Shown here: piece after piece, positions 1 through 8,264 of the stretch
How the letters are laid out: each line of letters starts with the position of its first letter
How positions within the stretch are numbered: position 1 is the stretch's first letter
DNA from: Streptosporangiaceae bacterium
Lineage (GTDB): Bacteria > Actinomycetota > Actinomycetes > Streptosporangiales > Streptosporangiaceae
DNA: 40,109 nt
Assembly (NCBI GenBank): GCA_030041135.1
Contig: JASHOL010000312.1
Coordinates: 1-40,109, forward strand
Direction of reading: 5' to 3'
The notes under the pieces: generated by a model
Seen by the model: the letters and a program-made list of their open reading frames with translations, nothing else
Told to the model about the DNA's origin: nothing
The model's database searches: none
Position numbers and translations under genes: made by a program

Positions 1-34
1 CAGCCGGGTGCTGGCGTGAAAGCAGGGCGGCGTA

Positions 35-322
35 GTGGACATCTTGAAGATCGTTCTCACGTACGTGCTCTGGCTCTACCTGCTGCTACTCATCGCGCGT
101 TTGATCATCAGCTGGATACAGGTCTTCTCCAGGGACTGGCACCCGACCGGGATCGTCCTGGTCATCGCCGAGGTCGTGTATACCGCCACCGATCCGCCAC
201 TGAGATTGCTAAGGCGCTACATTCCGACGGTCAGGCTCGGTACTGTGGCCTTGGACCTCAGCTTCATGGTGCTGTTCCTGGTGATACTTATCCTGCTGGA
301 TGCCGTGGTGCCGAGGATCTGA
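35..322 (+). CDS. YggT family membrane protein
   Basis: A 95-residue integral membrane protein. The N-terminal half holds a hydrophobic segment at about residues 5-29, with LWLYLLLLIARLIISW. A second segment lies near the C-terminus (about residues 73-92). Between them is a motif typical of YggT proteins, with T-DPPLRLLRR at about residues 51-61. YggT members are small two-segment membrane proteins with no settled biochemical role. In actinobacteria and firmicutes they sit in the division cluster between sepF and divIVA, which matches the next gene here. The start is a GTG after a GGGCGG-like stretch. Bases 1-19 could hold the last codons of an upstream gene (an in-frame TGA at 17-19), but that is too short to identify. 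Confidence 0.9.
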   Translation: MDILKIVLTYVLWLYLLLLIARLIISWIQVFSRDWHPTGIVLVIAEVVYTATDPPLRLLRRYIPTVRLGTVALDLSFMVLFLVILILLDAVVPRI

Positions 323-373
323 TCGGGTAGCGTCCACAGGGGACCTAGCTCGACGCGCCAAGGAGACGACGAC

Positions 374-1189
374 ATGCCACTGACGCCCGCGGATGTGCGG
401 AACAAGCAGTTCAGCACGACCAGGCTCAGGCCGGGCTACGACGAGGAAGAAGTCGACCAGTTCCTTGACGAGGTCGAACAAGCGCTGGACGAGCTCATCC
501 AGGACAACGAGGAGCTCCGCGCCAAGCTGGCTGAGGTGCTGCGCGGCAAGCCACCGGTCACGCTGTCCCCGCAGGCCGAGGTGCCCGAGCTGATGGCTCC
601 CGAGCCGATCAGGCACGAGCCAGAGCGCCGGCCTGAGCCGGTCGCGATGCGGCCCGCCGAGGACAACATGGATACGGTCGCCCGCGTGCTTGCCCTGGCG
701 CAGCAGACCGCTGACCAGGCGATCGCTGACGCCCGGCGCGAGGCGGACGAGACGCTGGGCCGGGCCCGGCGCGAGGCCGACGACATCCTCACTAAGGCTC
801 GCCGCCAGTCCGAGCAGATCACCAGCGATGCCAGGGCCCGCGCCGAGAGCCTCGAGCGGGACGCGCAGGAGCGGCACCGCCAGGCGATGGGCTCGCTCGT
901 CCAGTCCCGCGAGGAACTGGAGCGCCGGGTCGACGACCTGCGCGCGTTCGAGCGTGAGTACCGCAGCAGGCTGAAGGCGTACCTGGAGGGTCAGCTTCGC
1001 GACCTGGAGGCGGGCGCGGCCGACAGCGGCGTCTTCCCCGCGGTGGCCGGCGCGCCGTCCATGGGCATGGGCCGCATGGAGATGCGCAACGGCGCCCAGA
1101 GCGGCGGCTACCCGTCGATCCCTGAGCCGGTGGTGCACAACAATGGCGGTTTCCACCCCTCGGATGCGGGCCAGCACGACCGTCGTTAG
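374..1189 (+). CDS. divIVA: DivIVA / Wag31 polar growth protein
   Basis: Coiled-coil scaffold of 271 residues that binds curved membrane at cell poles and directs polar peptidoglycan synthesis in actinomycetes. The conserved DivIVA domain is at residues 1-60 (MPLTPADVRNKQF, then GYDEEEVDQFLDEVE). A proline-rich linker at about 60-95 follows, then a long heptad-rich coiled coil at about 95-220 with repeated AR-EAD blocks, and a low-complexity Gly/Met/Ser tail. This layout is that of Wag31 in mycobacteria and DivIVA in Streptomyces. AAGGAG at 360-365 gives good spacing to the ATG. The gene lies 51 nt after yggT and 44 nt before the next gene, so the three are probably cotranscribed. Confidence 0.95.
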   Translation: MPLTPADVRNKQFSTTRLRPGYDEEEVDQFLDEVEQALDELIQDNEELRAKLAEVLRGKPPVTLSPQAEVPELMAPEPIRHEPERRPEPVAMRPAEDNMDTVARVLALAQQTADQAIADARREADETLGRARREADDILTKARRQSEQITSDARARAESLERDAQERHRQAMGSLVQSREELERRVDDLRAFEREYRSRLKAYLEGQLRDLEAGAADSGVFPAVAGAPSMGMGRMEMRNGAQSGGYPSIPEPVVHNNGGFHPSDAGQHDRR

Positions 1190-1233
1190 CACTGGCCGTG
1201 TGTGGCAGTGCTGAGAGCTAACGGGGGCCGTAG

Positions 1234-2634
1234 GTGATCAGGTTCAGCGCGATCGTGTCGGTCGTGGTGGTAGCGCTCGTGCTGCTGGTCGCGGGCGCGG
1301 TGTCTGGTTCGCTGATGCTGGTGTACGCGGCGATCGGCGTTGCCGGCGTGGCCCTGCTCATGCTGGTCGCCGGCGTCCTGGTCTGGCGCGAAGAGCTCTT
1401 CGGCCCGTCGGCCGCGGCGAGGACTGCTGTCGGCGGAGCGGACATGCAGTTCGGGCCGGCCGCGCAGTTCGCGGATGAGCCGATGATCGTGCGGAGCGGA
1501 AGGCCAGGGCCCGCCGAGGCTGGCCCGCCCGCCCGCCCGACCGCCCGGCCGGCTGCCTACGCGGGGCGCGGACAGGCCACTGAGCACGGGCAGCAGGGCC
1601 ACGAGCCGCGAACCCGGATCGTGCGCGAGGACCTGATCGCCGGTGATGGCCGGGTCCAGGGCGAGGCTCGCGCCCCCCAAGGCTCCCGCGGCCCAAGGGA
1701 GGACCGAGGACGCCGGCCTTCCTGGGAGCGTCCCGCCGCGGAGCCGGCTGCAGCCGCAGGCTGGGCACCGGCCGGCGGGCCAGCGGGCCAGGATGACGAG
1801 CGCCTGTACCGGCGTGAGGCCAGAGCCGAGTCAGCCACTGCCGAATCGGCCAGGGGCGGGCCAGCCAGGAGAAGGCCCCGGCCGGCCCAGGATGCACGCA
1901 GGCAGGAGCAGGGTGCGTGGGCGCAGCCCGCAGGGGCACCTGCAGCCTCGCCGGACCAGGCGGGCCATGCCCAGACCAGACCGGGTGCGCCTGGCCGTGT
2001 GTGGCCGGTTCCCGGACAGGACGAGTCGGCTGCCGGGCCTGCCGCCGCAGCACGGACACCCGCCGGCGGCCGGCCGGACAGCGTTGGCGATCGCGAACCG
2101 GCCGCAGGTTCTGGCCACCCGCCGACCGCGTCCGGCCAGACTCAGCTGAACGCCGCAGGACGTAACCGCGGCCAGGGCGAACAGTCCTCGACCCCGCCAG
2201 GCGGTGGGAGTTCTGCGGGACCGGCCAGCGGCGCCGCAGCCTGGTTCGGCAGCGCGACTCCCGCGAGCCCGGCCGCTCCCGGCAGGCCCGCGCAAGCTGG
2301 CGCGCCGGGGACTAACGGGTCGCCGAAGCCCGGCCAGGCGCCGTCGGCGGCGGCCAGGACCGGTTCCACCGCCGGCCAGGATGCCAGCCCCTCCGTCTCT
2401 GGCCCGGCCGCGAGCGACGCTAACGCCGACGATAAGCCGGCTGCCGCACCGGACCAGAGCCGCAGGGTCACGGTAGTGCCAGGGATCGCCAGGTATCACA
2501 ACGCAGACTGCATCCTGATCAGGTTCCTCGGTGAGGATGACCTCCAGACCATGACTCTGGGCAAGGCCGAAGAGTCCGGCTGCGTTCCCTGCCGGGCCTG
2601 CCGGCCAGAGAAGGAACTCGCCTCCGCTCTATAG
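1234..2634 (+). CDS. Two-helix membrane protein, disordered linker, Ada-like Cys tail
   Basis: A 466-residue protein of unknown function. Two adjacent hydrophobic helices lie at about residues 5-25 and 27-50. They are followed by about 360 residues rich in Ala, Gly, Pro, Arg, Gln and Ser with no visible fold. The last 55 residues are compact and look conserved: VPGIARYHNADCILIRF, then a segment with GKAEESG, then CVPCRAC. The pattern H422, C426, C450, C453, C456 resembles the zinc-binding module of Ada-type proteins (YH-x3-C ... G-x2-PC-x2-C). The gene starts with GTG 44 nt after divIVA on the same strand, so a link to the polar growth machinery is plausible but unproven. Its stop overlaps the ileS stop by 6 nt, tail to tail. 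Function is not known. Confidence 0.8.
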   Translation: MIRFSAIVSVVVVALVLLVAGAVSGSLMLVYAAIGVAGVALLMLVAGVLVWREELFGPSAAARTAVGGADMQFGPAAQFADEPMIVRSGRPGPAEAGPPARPTARPAAYAGRGQATEHGQQGHEPRTRIVREDLIAGDGRVQGEARAPQGSRGPREDRGRRPSWERPAAEPAAAAGWAPAGGPAGQDDERLYRREARAESATAESARGGPARRRPRPAQDARRQEQGAWAQPAGAPAASPDQAGHAQTRPGAPGRVWPVPGQDESAAGPAAAARTPAGGRPDSVGDREPAAGSGHPPTASGQTQLNAAGRNRGQGEQSSTPPGGGSSAGPASGAAAWFGSATPASPAAPGRPAQAGAPGTNGSPKPGQAPSAAARTGSTAGQDASPSVSGPAASDANADDKPAAAPDQSRRVTVVPGIARYHNADCILIRFLGEDDLQTMTLGKAEESGCVPCRACRPEKELASAL

Positions 2635-5600
2635 CGGCGGGCCAAGCGGCGTCAGGCGCTGCAGCCAGAACGTCAAGCCAAGATCCTCGCTGCCGTGCCT
2701 GATGCCGCCTGCGTCGGCGGCGCCGCGACGCAGCTGCGCGAAGTCGGCGGCCAGCACCTCGTCGGCGATCAGCTGGCTGTGCTCGGTGAGCGCTTCGGCT
2801 AGTTCGGGATCGGCGGTGGACCAGCGAAGGACTACCCGGTCGGTCAGGGCCAGCCCGTCTGACTTCCTGGCCTCCTGCATCAGCCTGATAGCGTCGCGCG
2901 CAAAGCCCTCCCGCCGCAGTTCCGGCGTGATCGCGACCTCGATCGCCACGGTCTCTCTGCCGTCGGCCGCCACCGCCCAGCCGCTTCTGGGCGTCTGAGT
3001 GATGATGGCGTCCTCGGGACCGATGCTCACGGCCGTGCCCTCGACGATCACCTCAGCCGTGCCGCCGTCCCGCAACTGCCCGGCCAGCGTCGCCGGATCG
3101 GCCGCGCCGAGAGCCGCGGCAACGGGCTGAGTGCCGCTGCCGAAGCGCTTGCCGAGGGCGCGGAAATTCGGCCGGACCGTATAGCTCACCAGGTCGGCGT
3201 CGGACGTGTCGAGTGGGTCGAGCCGGCGGACGTTCAGCTCCTCCGCGATCTGGGCTGCGAGCGCGTCCGGCAGCTCTGCGAATCCAGGCGCGCTGACCAG
3301 CGCGCGGGCCAGCGGCTGACGCAGCTTGACCATGGCGCTGGCGCGCGCGGAGCGGCCGAGTTCGACCAGGCGCCTGGCCAGCGCCATCTGACCGGCCAGT
3401 CCGGTATCGATGAGCGAGGAGTCGGCCTGCGGCCACGATGCCAGGTGCACCGAGTCCGGCGAGTCAGCAGATCGCAGCACGTTCCAGACGTAGTCAGTCA
3501 GGAACGGGGTGATCGGCGCCATGACGCGGGTGAGGACGTCCAGCGCGGACCACAGCGTGGCGAAGGCCGAGGCTGTCTCGGGCGACCCCGTTCCCGCCCA
3601 GAAGCGCCGGCGTGATCGCCGCACATACCAATTCGACAGGTCGTCGATGAAGCCGGCGATCCGGCGGCCGGCCACGACCGGGTCGAAATCCTCGAGCGCC
3701 TCGGTGACGTCGCGTATCAGCGCGTGCACCTCGCTGAGCAGCCATCGGTCGAGCAGCGGACGGGCGGCTGGCTCGGGCACGGCCGCGGCCTCCTGCGGCG
3801 AGGCCTCGGCGGCGTTGGCGTAGATCACCAGAAACGAGACCGTGTTCCAGTAGGTGAGCAGCACCTTGCGGACGATCTCGTCGAGGACGCCGGACCCGAT
3901 CTTCCTGGTCGCCCACGGTGAGCCCGACGCGGCGAAGAACCAGCGGACCGCGTCGGCGCCGTGCGCCTCCATCAGCGTGATCGGCTCGAGCACGTTGCCC
4001 AGGTGCTTGCTCATCTTGCGGCCGCGGTCGTCGACGATCAGGCCGAGGCAGATCACGTTCTCATACGCCGACCGGCCGAACAGGAGCGTGCTGACCGTCA
4101 TGAGCGAGTAGAACCAGCCGCGAGTCTGGTCGATCGCCTCGCAGATGAACTGCGCGGGGAATGAGCGCTCGAACGCGGCCTCATTCCGCAGCGGCGCGCC
4201 GTGCTGGGCGAACGGCATCGCGCCAGAGTCATACCAGACGTCGATGACCTCGGGAACCCGGCGCCCGGGCGAACCGCAGGCCGGGCAGGAGATCTCCACG
4301 CCATCCACGAACGGACGATGCGGGTCGACCGCGGTAACATCCCGTCCGGCCAGCGACGACAGTTCGGTCAGCGAGCCCACGCACGTGGCGTGACCAAACT
4401 CACATATCCAGATCGGCAGCGGGGTCCCCCAGTAGCGGCTGCGCGACAAGGCCCAGTCCACGTTGTTGCGCAGCCAGTCACCGTACCGGCCGTGCTTGAT
4501 GGTTGGCGGCTGCCAGTTCGTGCGCTCGTTTTGCTCAAGTAGCTCAGCCCGGATGGCGGTGGTGCGGATGAACCAGGACGGGAGCGCGTAGTACAGCAGC
4601 GGCGTCCCGCATCTCCAGCAGTGCGGGTAGCTGTGCTCGTGCAGGTACGAGCTGAACAGCAGGCCCCGGTCAGAGAGATCGTCGATGAGGCGCGGATCTG
4701 CGGACTTGAAGAACAGCCCGCCCACCAGCGGGATGTTCTCGGCGAACCTGCCGTCCGGCAGGACCGGGTTGACCAGCGGCAGCCCGTGCTCGCGACCGGT
4801 TGCCATGTCATCGGCACCGAACGCGGGCGCAATGTGCACGAGCCCGGTGCCGTCTTGCGTCGTGACGAAGGTGCCGGTGACGACCCGGTGCGCGTCCGGG
4901 ATGTCGACCAGGCGCAGCGGCGGCCGGTAGGTGGCCCCGGCAAGCTCGCGGCCGGTAAACCGACCGGTGATGTGCCAGCCCTCGCCGAGTACGCGCGCGA
5001 ACAGCGCGTCGGCGACCACGACCCGGTCGCCGACGCCCGACTTCCTGGCGATCGCGTAGGCCTCGTCCGGGTGCACCGCGACGGCGGTGTTCGCGACCAG
5101 CGTCCACGGGGTTGTGGTCCACACCAGCAGGTCAGTGCCAGCGAGCTCCGATGGAGCGCCCGCCGGCAGCGTCACGAGCGGGAACCTGACGACCACCGAG
5201 GGATCGGCCACGGTCTGGTACACGTCCTCCTGGCCCATCTCATGATCGGAGAGCGGGGTACCGCAGCGCGGGCAGTACGGGCTGATCCGAAAATCTTGTA
5301 CCAAAAGACCTTTTGTAAAGATCTCCTTCAGGGACCACCAGACCGACTCGATGTAGGTCGGGTCCATCGTCTTGTACGCCTGCGACAGGTCGATCCAGTA
5401 GCCCATTCGCTCGGTGAATTCCGCGAACGCGTCGACATGGCGCAGGACGGACTCCCGGCACCGGGCGTTAAAGGCTTGTATCCCGTATGCCTCAATATCA
5501 TGCTTTGAGCCGAGGCCGAGTTCTTTCTCGACCGCGACCTCCACCGGCAGCCCGTGGCAGTCCCATCCGGCACGGCGCCGGACATAGTGCCCCTGCATGG

Positions 5601-5826
5601 TCTTAAACCGCGGAAAGGCGTCCTTCAGGACGCGGGCCTCGATGTGATGGACCCCTGGCATGCCGTTCGCTGTAGGCGGACCTTCGTAGAAAGTCCAGCG
5701 CGGGCCGTCCGACGTCTGCTCCAGCGAGCGCTCGAAGATCTTGCCATCGCGCCAGCGGCGGAGCACCTCGTGCTCGATCGCGGGCAGGTCAATGGTTGCT
5801 GGCAGCTCGGGATACGGGCGCGGCAT
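2629..5826 (-). CDS. ileS: Isoleucyl-tRNA synthetase
   Basis: Class I aminoacyl-tRNA synthetase that charges tRNA-Ile. With the ATG at 5826 the protein has 1065 residues, close to other actinobacterial enzymes of the eukaryote-like type. Visible features in order are: GPPTANGMPGVHHIEAR (the HIGH region), GWDCHGLPVE, a YCPRCGTPLSDHE cysteine pair, the CP1 editing domain with WTTTPWTLVANTAVAV and HIAPAFGADDM, CWRCGTPLLYY, DVWYDSGAMPF, the KMSKHLGNV loop, and a helical anticodon-binding domain. The chosen ATG follows GAGGG at suitable distance and begins directly at the conserved MPRPYPELP. The frame stays open upstream to 6069, but that stretch has poor third-position GC and is treated as leader. 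The gene is divergent from the TraR/DksA-type gene and convergent with the gene at 1234. Confidence 0.96.
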   Translation of the reverse strand: MPRPYPELPATIDLPAIEHEVLRRWRDGKIFERSLEQTSDGPRWTFYEGPPTANGMPGVHHIEARVLKDAFPRFKTMQGHYVRRRAGWDCHGLPVEVAVEKELGLGSKHDIEAYGIQAFNARCRESVLRHVDAFAEFTERMGYWIDLSQAYKTMDPTYIESVWWSLKEIFTKGLLVQDFRISPYCPRCGTPLSDHEMGQEDVYQTVADPSVVVRFPLVTLPAGAPSELAGTDLLVWTTTPWTLVANTAVAVHPDEAYAIARKSGVGDRVVVADALFARVLGEGWHITGRFTGRELAGATYRPPLRLVDIPDAHRVVTGTFVTTQDGTGLVHIAPAFGADDMATGREHGLPLVNPVLPDGRFAENIPLVGGLFFKSADPRLIDDLSDRGLLFSSYLHEHSYPHCWRCGTPLLYYALPSWFIRTTAIRAELLEQNERTNWQPPTIKHGRYGDWLRNNVDWALSRSRYWGTPLPIWICEFGHATCVGSLTELSSLAGRDVTAVDPHRPFVDGVEISCPACGSPGRRVPEVIDVWYDSGAMPFAQHGAPLRNEAAFERSFPAQFICEAIDQTRGWFYSLMTVSTLLFGRSAYENVICLGLIVDDRGRKMSKHLGNVLEPITLMEAHGADAVRWFFAASGSPWATRKIGSGVLDEIVRKVLLTYWNTVSFLVIYANAAEASPQEAAAVPEPAARPLLDRWLLSEVHALIRDVTEALEDFDPVVAGRRIAGFIDDLSNWYVRRSRRRFWAGTGSPETASAFATLWSALDVLTRVMAPITPFLTDYVWNVLRSADSPDSVHLASWPQADSSLIDTGLAGQMALARRLVELGRSARASAMVKLRQPLARALVSAPGFAELPDALAAQIAEELNVRRLDPLDTSDADLVSYTVRPNFRALGKRFGSGTQPVAAALGAADPATLAGQLRDGGTAEVIVEGTAVSIGPEDAIITQTPRSGWAVAADGRETVAIEVAITPELRREGFARDAIRLMQEARKSDGLALTDRVVLRWSTADPELAEALTEHSQLIADEVLAADFAQLRRGAADAGGIRHGSEDLGLTFWLQRLTPLGPPL

Positions 5827-6130
5827 GGTGGCCCTCACACTACCTGACCAGGCCATTGCCGGCCTGGCCCCGGCCGGTTGGGTCATGGCCGGTGCGGCCG
5901 CGGGCCACGATCGGGTCAGGTCAGGCCAAAGACTGGTCAGCCCGAGCGGCCGCAGGCCAGCTCCGTTCCATACTGTCGCCGGCCCGCCGGATCGGTCGCC
6001 GCCGGCCATAACTCGGCGGTTGGCGGAGTGTCGCGACCGGGTATGTTTGCGGATTGCGCCAGTCACCACTTATCCTCCGGTGACTGTTTGGTTTCAAGAT
6101 CCACGCTCAGTGGCCTGAGGGAGGCGGGAA
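5827..6130. other. Divergent leader region between ileS and traR/dksA-type gene
   Basis: A 304-nt gene-free stretch. On the minus strand it holds the ileS leader. On the plus strand a possible promoter for the zinc-finger gene is TTGGCG (6020-6025), 16 bp, then TATGTT (6042-6047). On the minus strand GGAGGA (6073-6078) precedes tandem GTG codons at 6069 and 6066, in frame with ileS. Two 7-bp complementary pairs interleave: 5843-5849 with 5914-5920, and 5828-5834 with 5902-5908. The second would cover the ileS ribosome-binding site. No T-box motif was found. Confidence 0.5.
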
Positions 6131-6550
6131 ATGACTGCTACCGCGCATTCCGGCGCTGCCGCCCTTCCAGTGCGGCGGGGCGAGAAGAAGTGGACCGAGA
6201 CCGAGCTCAGTGAGGTGCGCGACCAGCTCGCCGCCGAGGCCAAGGAGCTGCGCGAGGAGATCGACCGGGCCGAGTCCGACATCGCGCTACGGCTCGGTGA
6301 TGCCGTCGGTGACGCCGGCGATGACCAGGCCGATGTCGGCGCGAAGGCCTTCGAGCGCGAGCACGAGCTCCAGCTCACTCACAATGCCAGGGAGCTGCTG
6401 GCGCAGACCGAGCGCGCGCTGGATCGGATCCAGGCCGGCACCTACGGGACGTGCGAGTCCTGCGGGGAGCCGATCGGGAAGGCCAGGCTCCAGGCATTCC
6501 CCCGAGCGACTTTGTGCGTGACATGCAAGCAGCGCGAGGAACGCCGGTAG
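6131..6550 (+). CDS. TraR/DksA-type zinc-finger protein
   Basis: A 139-residue protein with an N-terminal coiled-coil segment (about residues 20-100, rich in Glu, Arg and Ala). It ends in a DksA/TraR C4 zinc finger: C108-x2-C111-x17-C129-x2-C132 in [19 protein letters not shown]...CVTC. Relatives bind in or near the RNA polymerase secondary channel, or act as RNA polymerase-binding regulators. In actinobacteria this gene commonly lies between ileS and lspA, as here. The ATG follows GGGAGG at 6118-6123. Whether it has true DksA activity cannot be told from sequence. The Asp pair that DksA carries at its coiled-coil tip may correspond to the DAGDDQAD stretch, but this was not aligned. Confidence 0.9.
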   Translation: MTATAHSGAAALPVRRGEKKWTETELSEVRDQLAAEAKELREEIDRAESDIALRLGDAVGDAGDDQADVGAKAFEREHELQLTHNARELLAQTERALDRIQAGTYGTCESCGEPIGKARLQAFPRATLCVTCKQREERR

Positions 6551-7134
6551 GCGGGCCGGCCGGGGCCGGCAACCCGTCGCAGCAGCCAGAGCAGCAGCAA
6601 GAGCTGCAAGAGCAGGCAGAGCAGCGCATGCAGCCAGCCGTCCAGCCAAGGCGGCGGATCGGCGTGCTCTTGGGCGTCGCGCTTTGCGTGCTCGCGCTCG
6701 ACGCTGTGACGAAAATCATAGCCGTGAAGGAGCTGACGAACCGCCGGGCGCCGATCCGGCTGCTCGGCGGCTTCCTCAAGCTGACCGAGTCGCGCAACCC
6801 TGGAGCCGCCTTCAGCCTGGGCACCTCGCTGACGCTGCTGTACTCGGCCATCGCCGTGACCGTGATCATCGTGATCCTGCGCACCTCGCGGCGCATCCGC
6901 AGCCTGCCCTGGGCGATCACGCTCGGCTTGCTGCTCGGTGGCGCAACGGGGAACCTGAGCGACCGGATCTTCCGCTCGCCCGGCCTGTTCCGCGGCTGGG
7001 TCGTCGACTGGATCGAGCTTCCGCACTGGCCGGTGTTCAACCTCGCGGACTCGGCGATCGTCTGCGGCGGCATCCTCGCCGTGCTGCTGTCGGCACGCGG
7101 CCTGCGGCTGGACGGCACGCGCGAACAGCGATGA
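6523..7134 (+). CDS. lspA: Lipoprotein signal peptidase (signal peptidase II)
   Basis: Membrane aspartyl protease that removes the signal peptide of prolipoproteins after Lgt has lipidated the cysteine. The core has four transmembrane helices. It carries the family motifs [21 protein letters not shown] with catalytic D147, and FNLADSAI with catalytic D176 (numbered from the ATG at 6523). Before the first helix is a 45-residue hydrophilic tail rich in Gln and Glu ([16 protein letters not shown]). Actinobacterial LspA proteins often have such a tail. The start is uncertain: GTG 6514, ATG 6523 and ATG 6628 are all in frame and none has a strong ribosome-binding site. Starting at 6523, the gene overlaps the preceding one by 28 nt. 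The stop overlaps the next start (ATGA). Confidence 0.93.
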   Translation: MQAARGTPVGGPAGAGNPSQQPEQQQELQEQAEQRMQPAVQPRRRIGVLLGVALCVLALDAVTKIIAVKELTNRRAPIRLLGGFLKLTESRNPGAAFSLGTSLTLLYSAIAVTVIIVILRTSRRIRSLPWAITLGLLLGGATGNLSDRIFRSPGLFRGWVVDWIELPHWPVFNLADSAIVCGGILAVLLSARGLRLDGTREQR

Positions 7135-8123
7135 CCGCCAGCGCCAGTCGTAGCAAGCACGAGGCGCCGGCCACGGCGTCAGCCGGGGCCGCCAGCGCCG
7201 GCCATCGTCGTGTGCCCATCCCCGACGGGCTGGCCGGCGAGCGTCTCGACGCCTCGCTGGCACGCATGTTCGGCCTGTCCCGTGCCCAGGCAGCAGAACT
7301 TATCGGAAACGGGGATGTCCTGCTCGGCGGTCGTCCGGCCAGCAAGTCGGACCGGGTCCCGGCTGGGGAGTGGCTCGAGGTCACCCTTCCGCCGCCGCCG
7401 GGGCCGCCTGTGCTGAGCCCAGAGCCGGTGCCAGGGCTGGTCGTCCTTTATGAGGACGCCGACATCATCGTGGTCGACAAGCCAGTCGGCGTCGCGGCCC
7501 ACCCGACGCCAGGGTGGACGGGCCCGACCGTGCTGCAGGGTCTGCTGGCCGCGGGGCACGCCGTGGCCACCAGCGGGGCTGCCGAGCGGCAGGGCATCGT
7601 GCACAGGCTGGACGCCAACACCACGGGGGTCATGGTCGTCGCCAAGAGCGAGCGCGCCTACAGCGTGCTGAAGCAGGCGTTCAGGGACCGAGCGGTCGAC
7701 AAGCGCTACCACGCGCTGGTGCAGGGCCATCCCGACCCGCTGCGCGGCACCGTGGACGCGCCAATCGGGCGCCATCCTTCCGGAGATGGCCGGTTCGCCG
7801 TGGTGGCCGACGGCAGGCCGTCGGTGACGCACTACGACACGCTCGAGGCGTTCAGGGCCGCGAGCCTGCTCGACGTGGGACTGGAGACCGGCAGGACGCA
7901 CCAGATCCGCGTGCACATGGCGGCGATCAGGCACCCGTGCGTCGGCGACCGGCTCTACGGCGCCGACCCGGTGCTCGCGGCGCGGCTCGGGCTGACCCGG
8001 CAGTGGCTGCACGCGGGGCGGCTGAGCTTTGCCCATCCCGCGGACGGCCGCCGGGTCGAGTTCACCGCCGAGTACCCGGCCGACCTCGCGCACGCTCTGG
8101 ACGTCCTGCGAGCCGAGGCATAG
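7131..8123 (+). CDS. RluD-type 23S rRNA pseudouridine synthase
   Basis: A 330-residue RluA/RluD-family enzyme that isomerises uridine to pseudouridine in RNA. An N-terminal S4-like RNA-binding domain spans about residues 28-88 ([20 protein letters not shown]). The catalytic domain follows, with [17 protein letters not shown], the HRLDANTTG motif containing catalytic D161, and the C-terminal [12 protein letters not shown] segment. The ATG shares bases with the lspA stop (ATGA), which implies translational coupling. The lspA-rluD pairing is common in bacteria. The exact rRNA positions it modifies cannot be read from the sequence. An unconserved Ala/Ser-rich tail covers the first 25 residues. 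Confidence 0.93.
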   Translation: MTASASRSKHEAPATASAGAASAGHRRVPIPDGLAGERLDASLARMFGLSRAQAAELIGNGDVLLGGRPASKSDRVPAGEWLEVTLPPPPGPPVLSPEPVPGLVVLYEDADIIVVDKPVGVAAHPTPGWTGPTVLQGLLAAGHAVATSGAAERQGIVHRLDANTTGVMVVAKSERAYSVLKQAFRDRAVDKRYHALVQGHPDPLRGTVDAPIGRHPSGDGRFAVVADGRPSVTHYDTLEAFRAASLLDVGLETGRTHQIRVHMAAIRHPCVGDRLYGADPVLAARLGLTRQWLHAGRLSFAHPADGRRVEFTAEYPADLAHALDVLRAEA

Positions 8124-8264
8124 CCCCGGCCGGCCGCGCGAATGCCTGCATGCGCCCGGCGCTCGGGGTGTGTCGCATGGGCCCGAACGTCGGTGGCCGG
8201 CGATAAGGTCTTGGCACACCTGTGGGCGCGCGCGCCCCGGCATGCCTGAAGGAGGCGGTACTTC

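Noticed and set aside
5827-6069. 81-residue N-terminal extension of IleS
   Set aside because: Third-position GC falls to about 70 percent against a near-saturated value in ileS. There is no family homology, and the ATG at 5826 has its own ribosome-binding site and matches the known N-terminus.
5827-6120. T-box riboswitch upstream of ileS
   Set aside because: I read the minus strand for the conserved GGGTGG-ACCGCG block and a specifier-loop stem and found neither. The gap is also short for a complete T-box.
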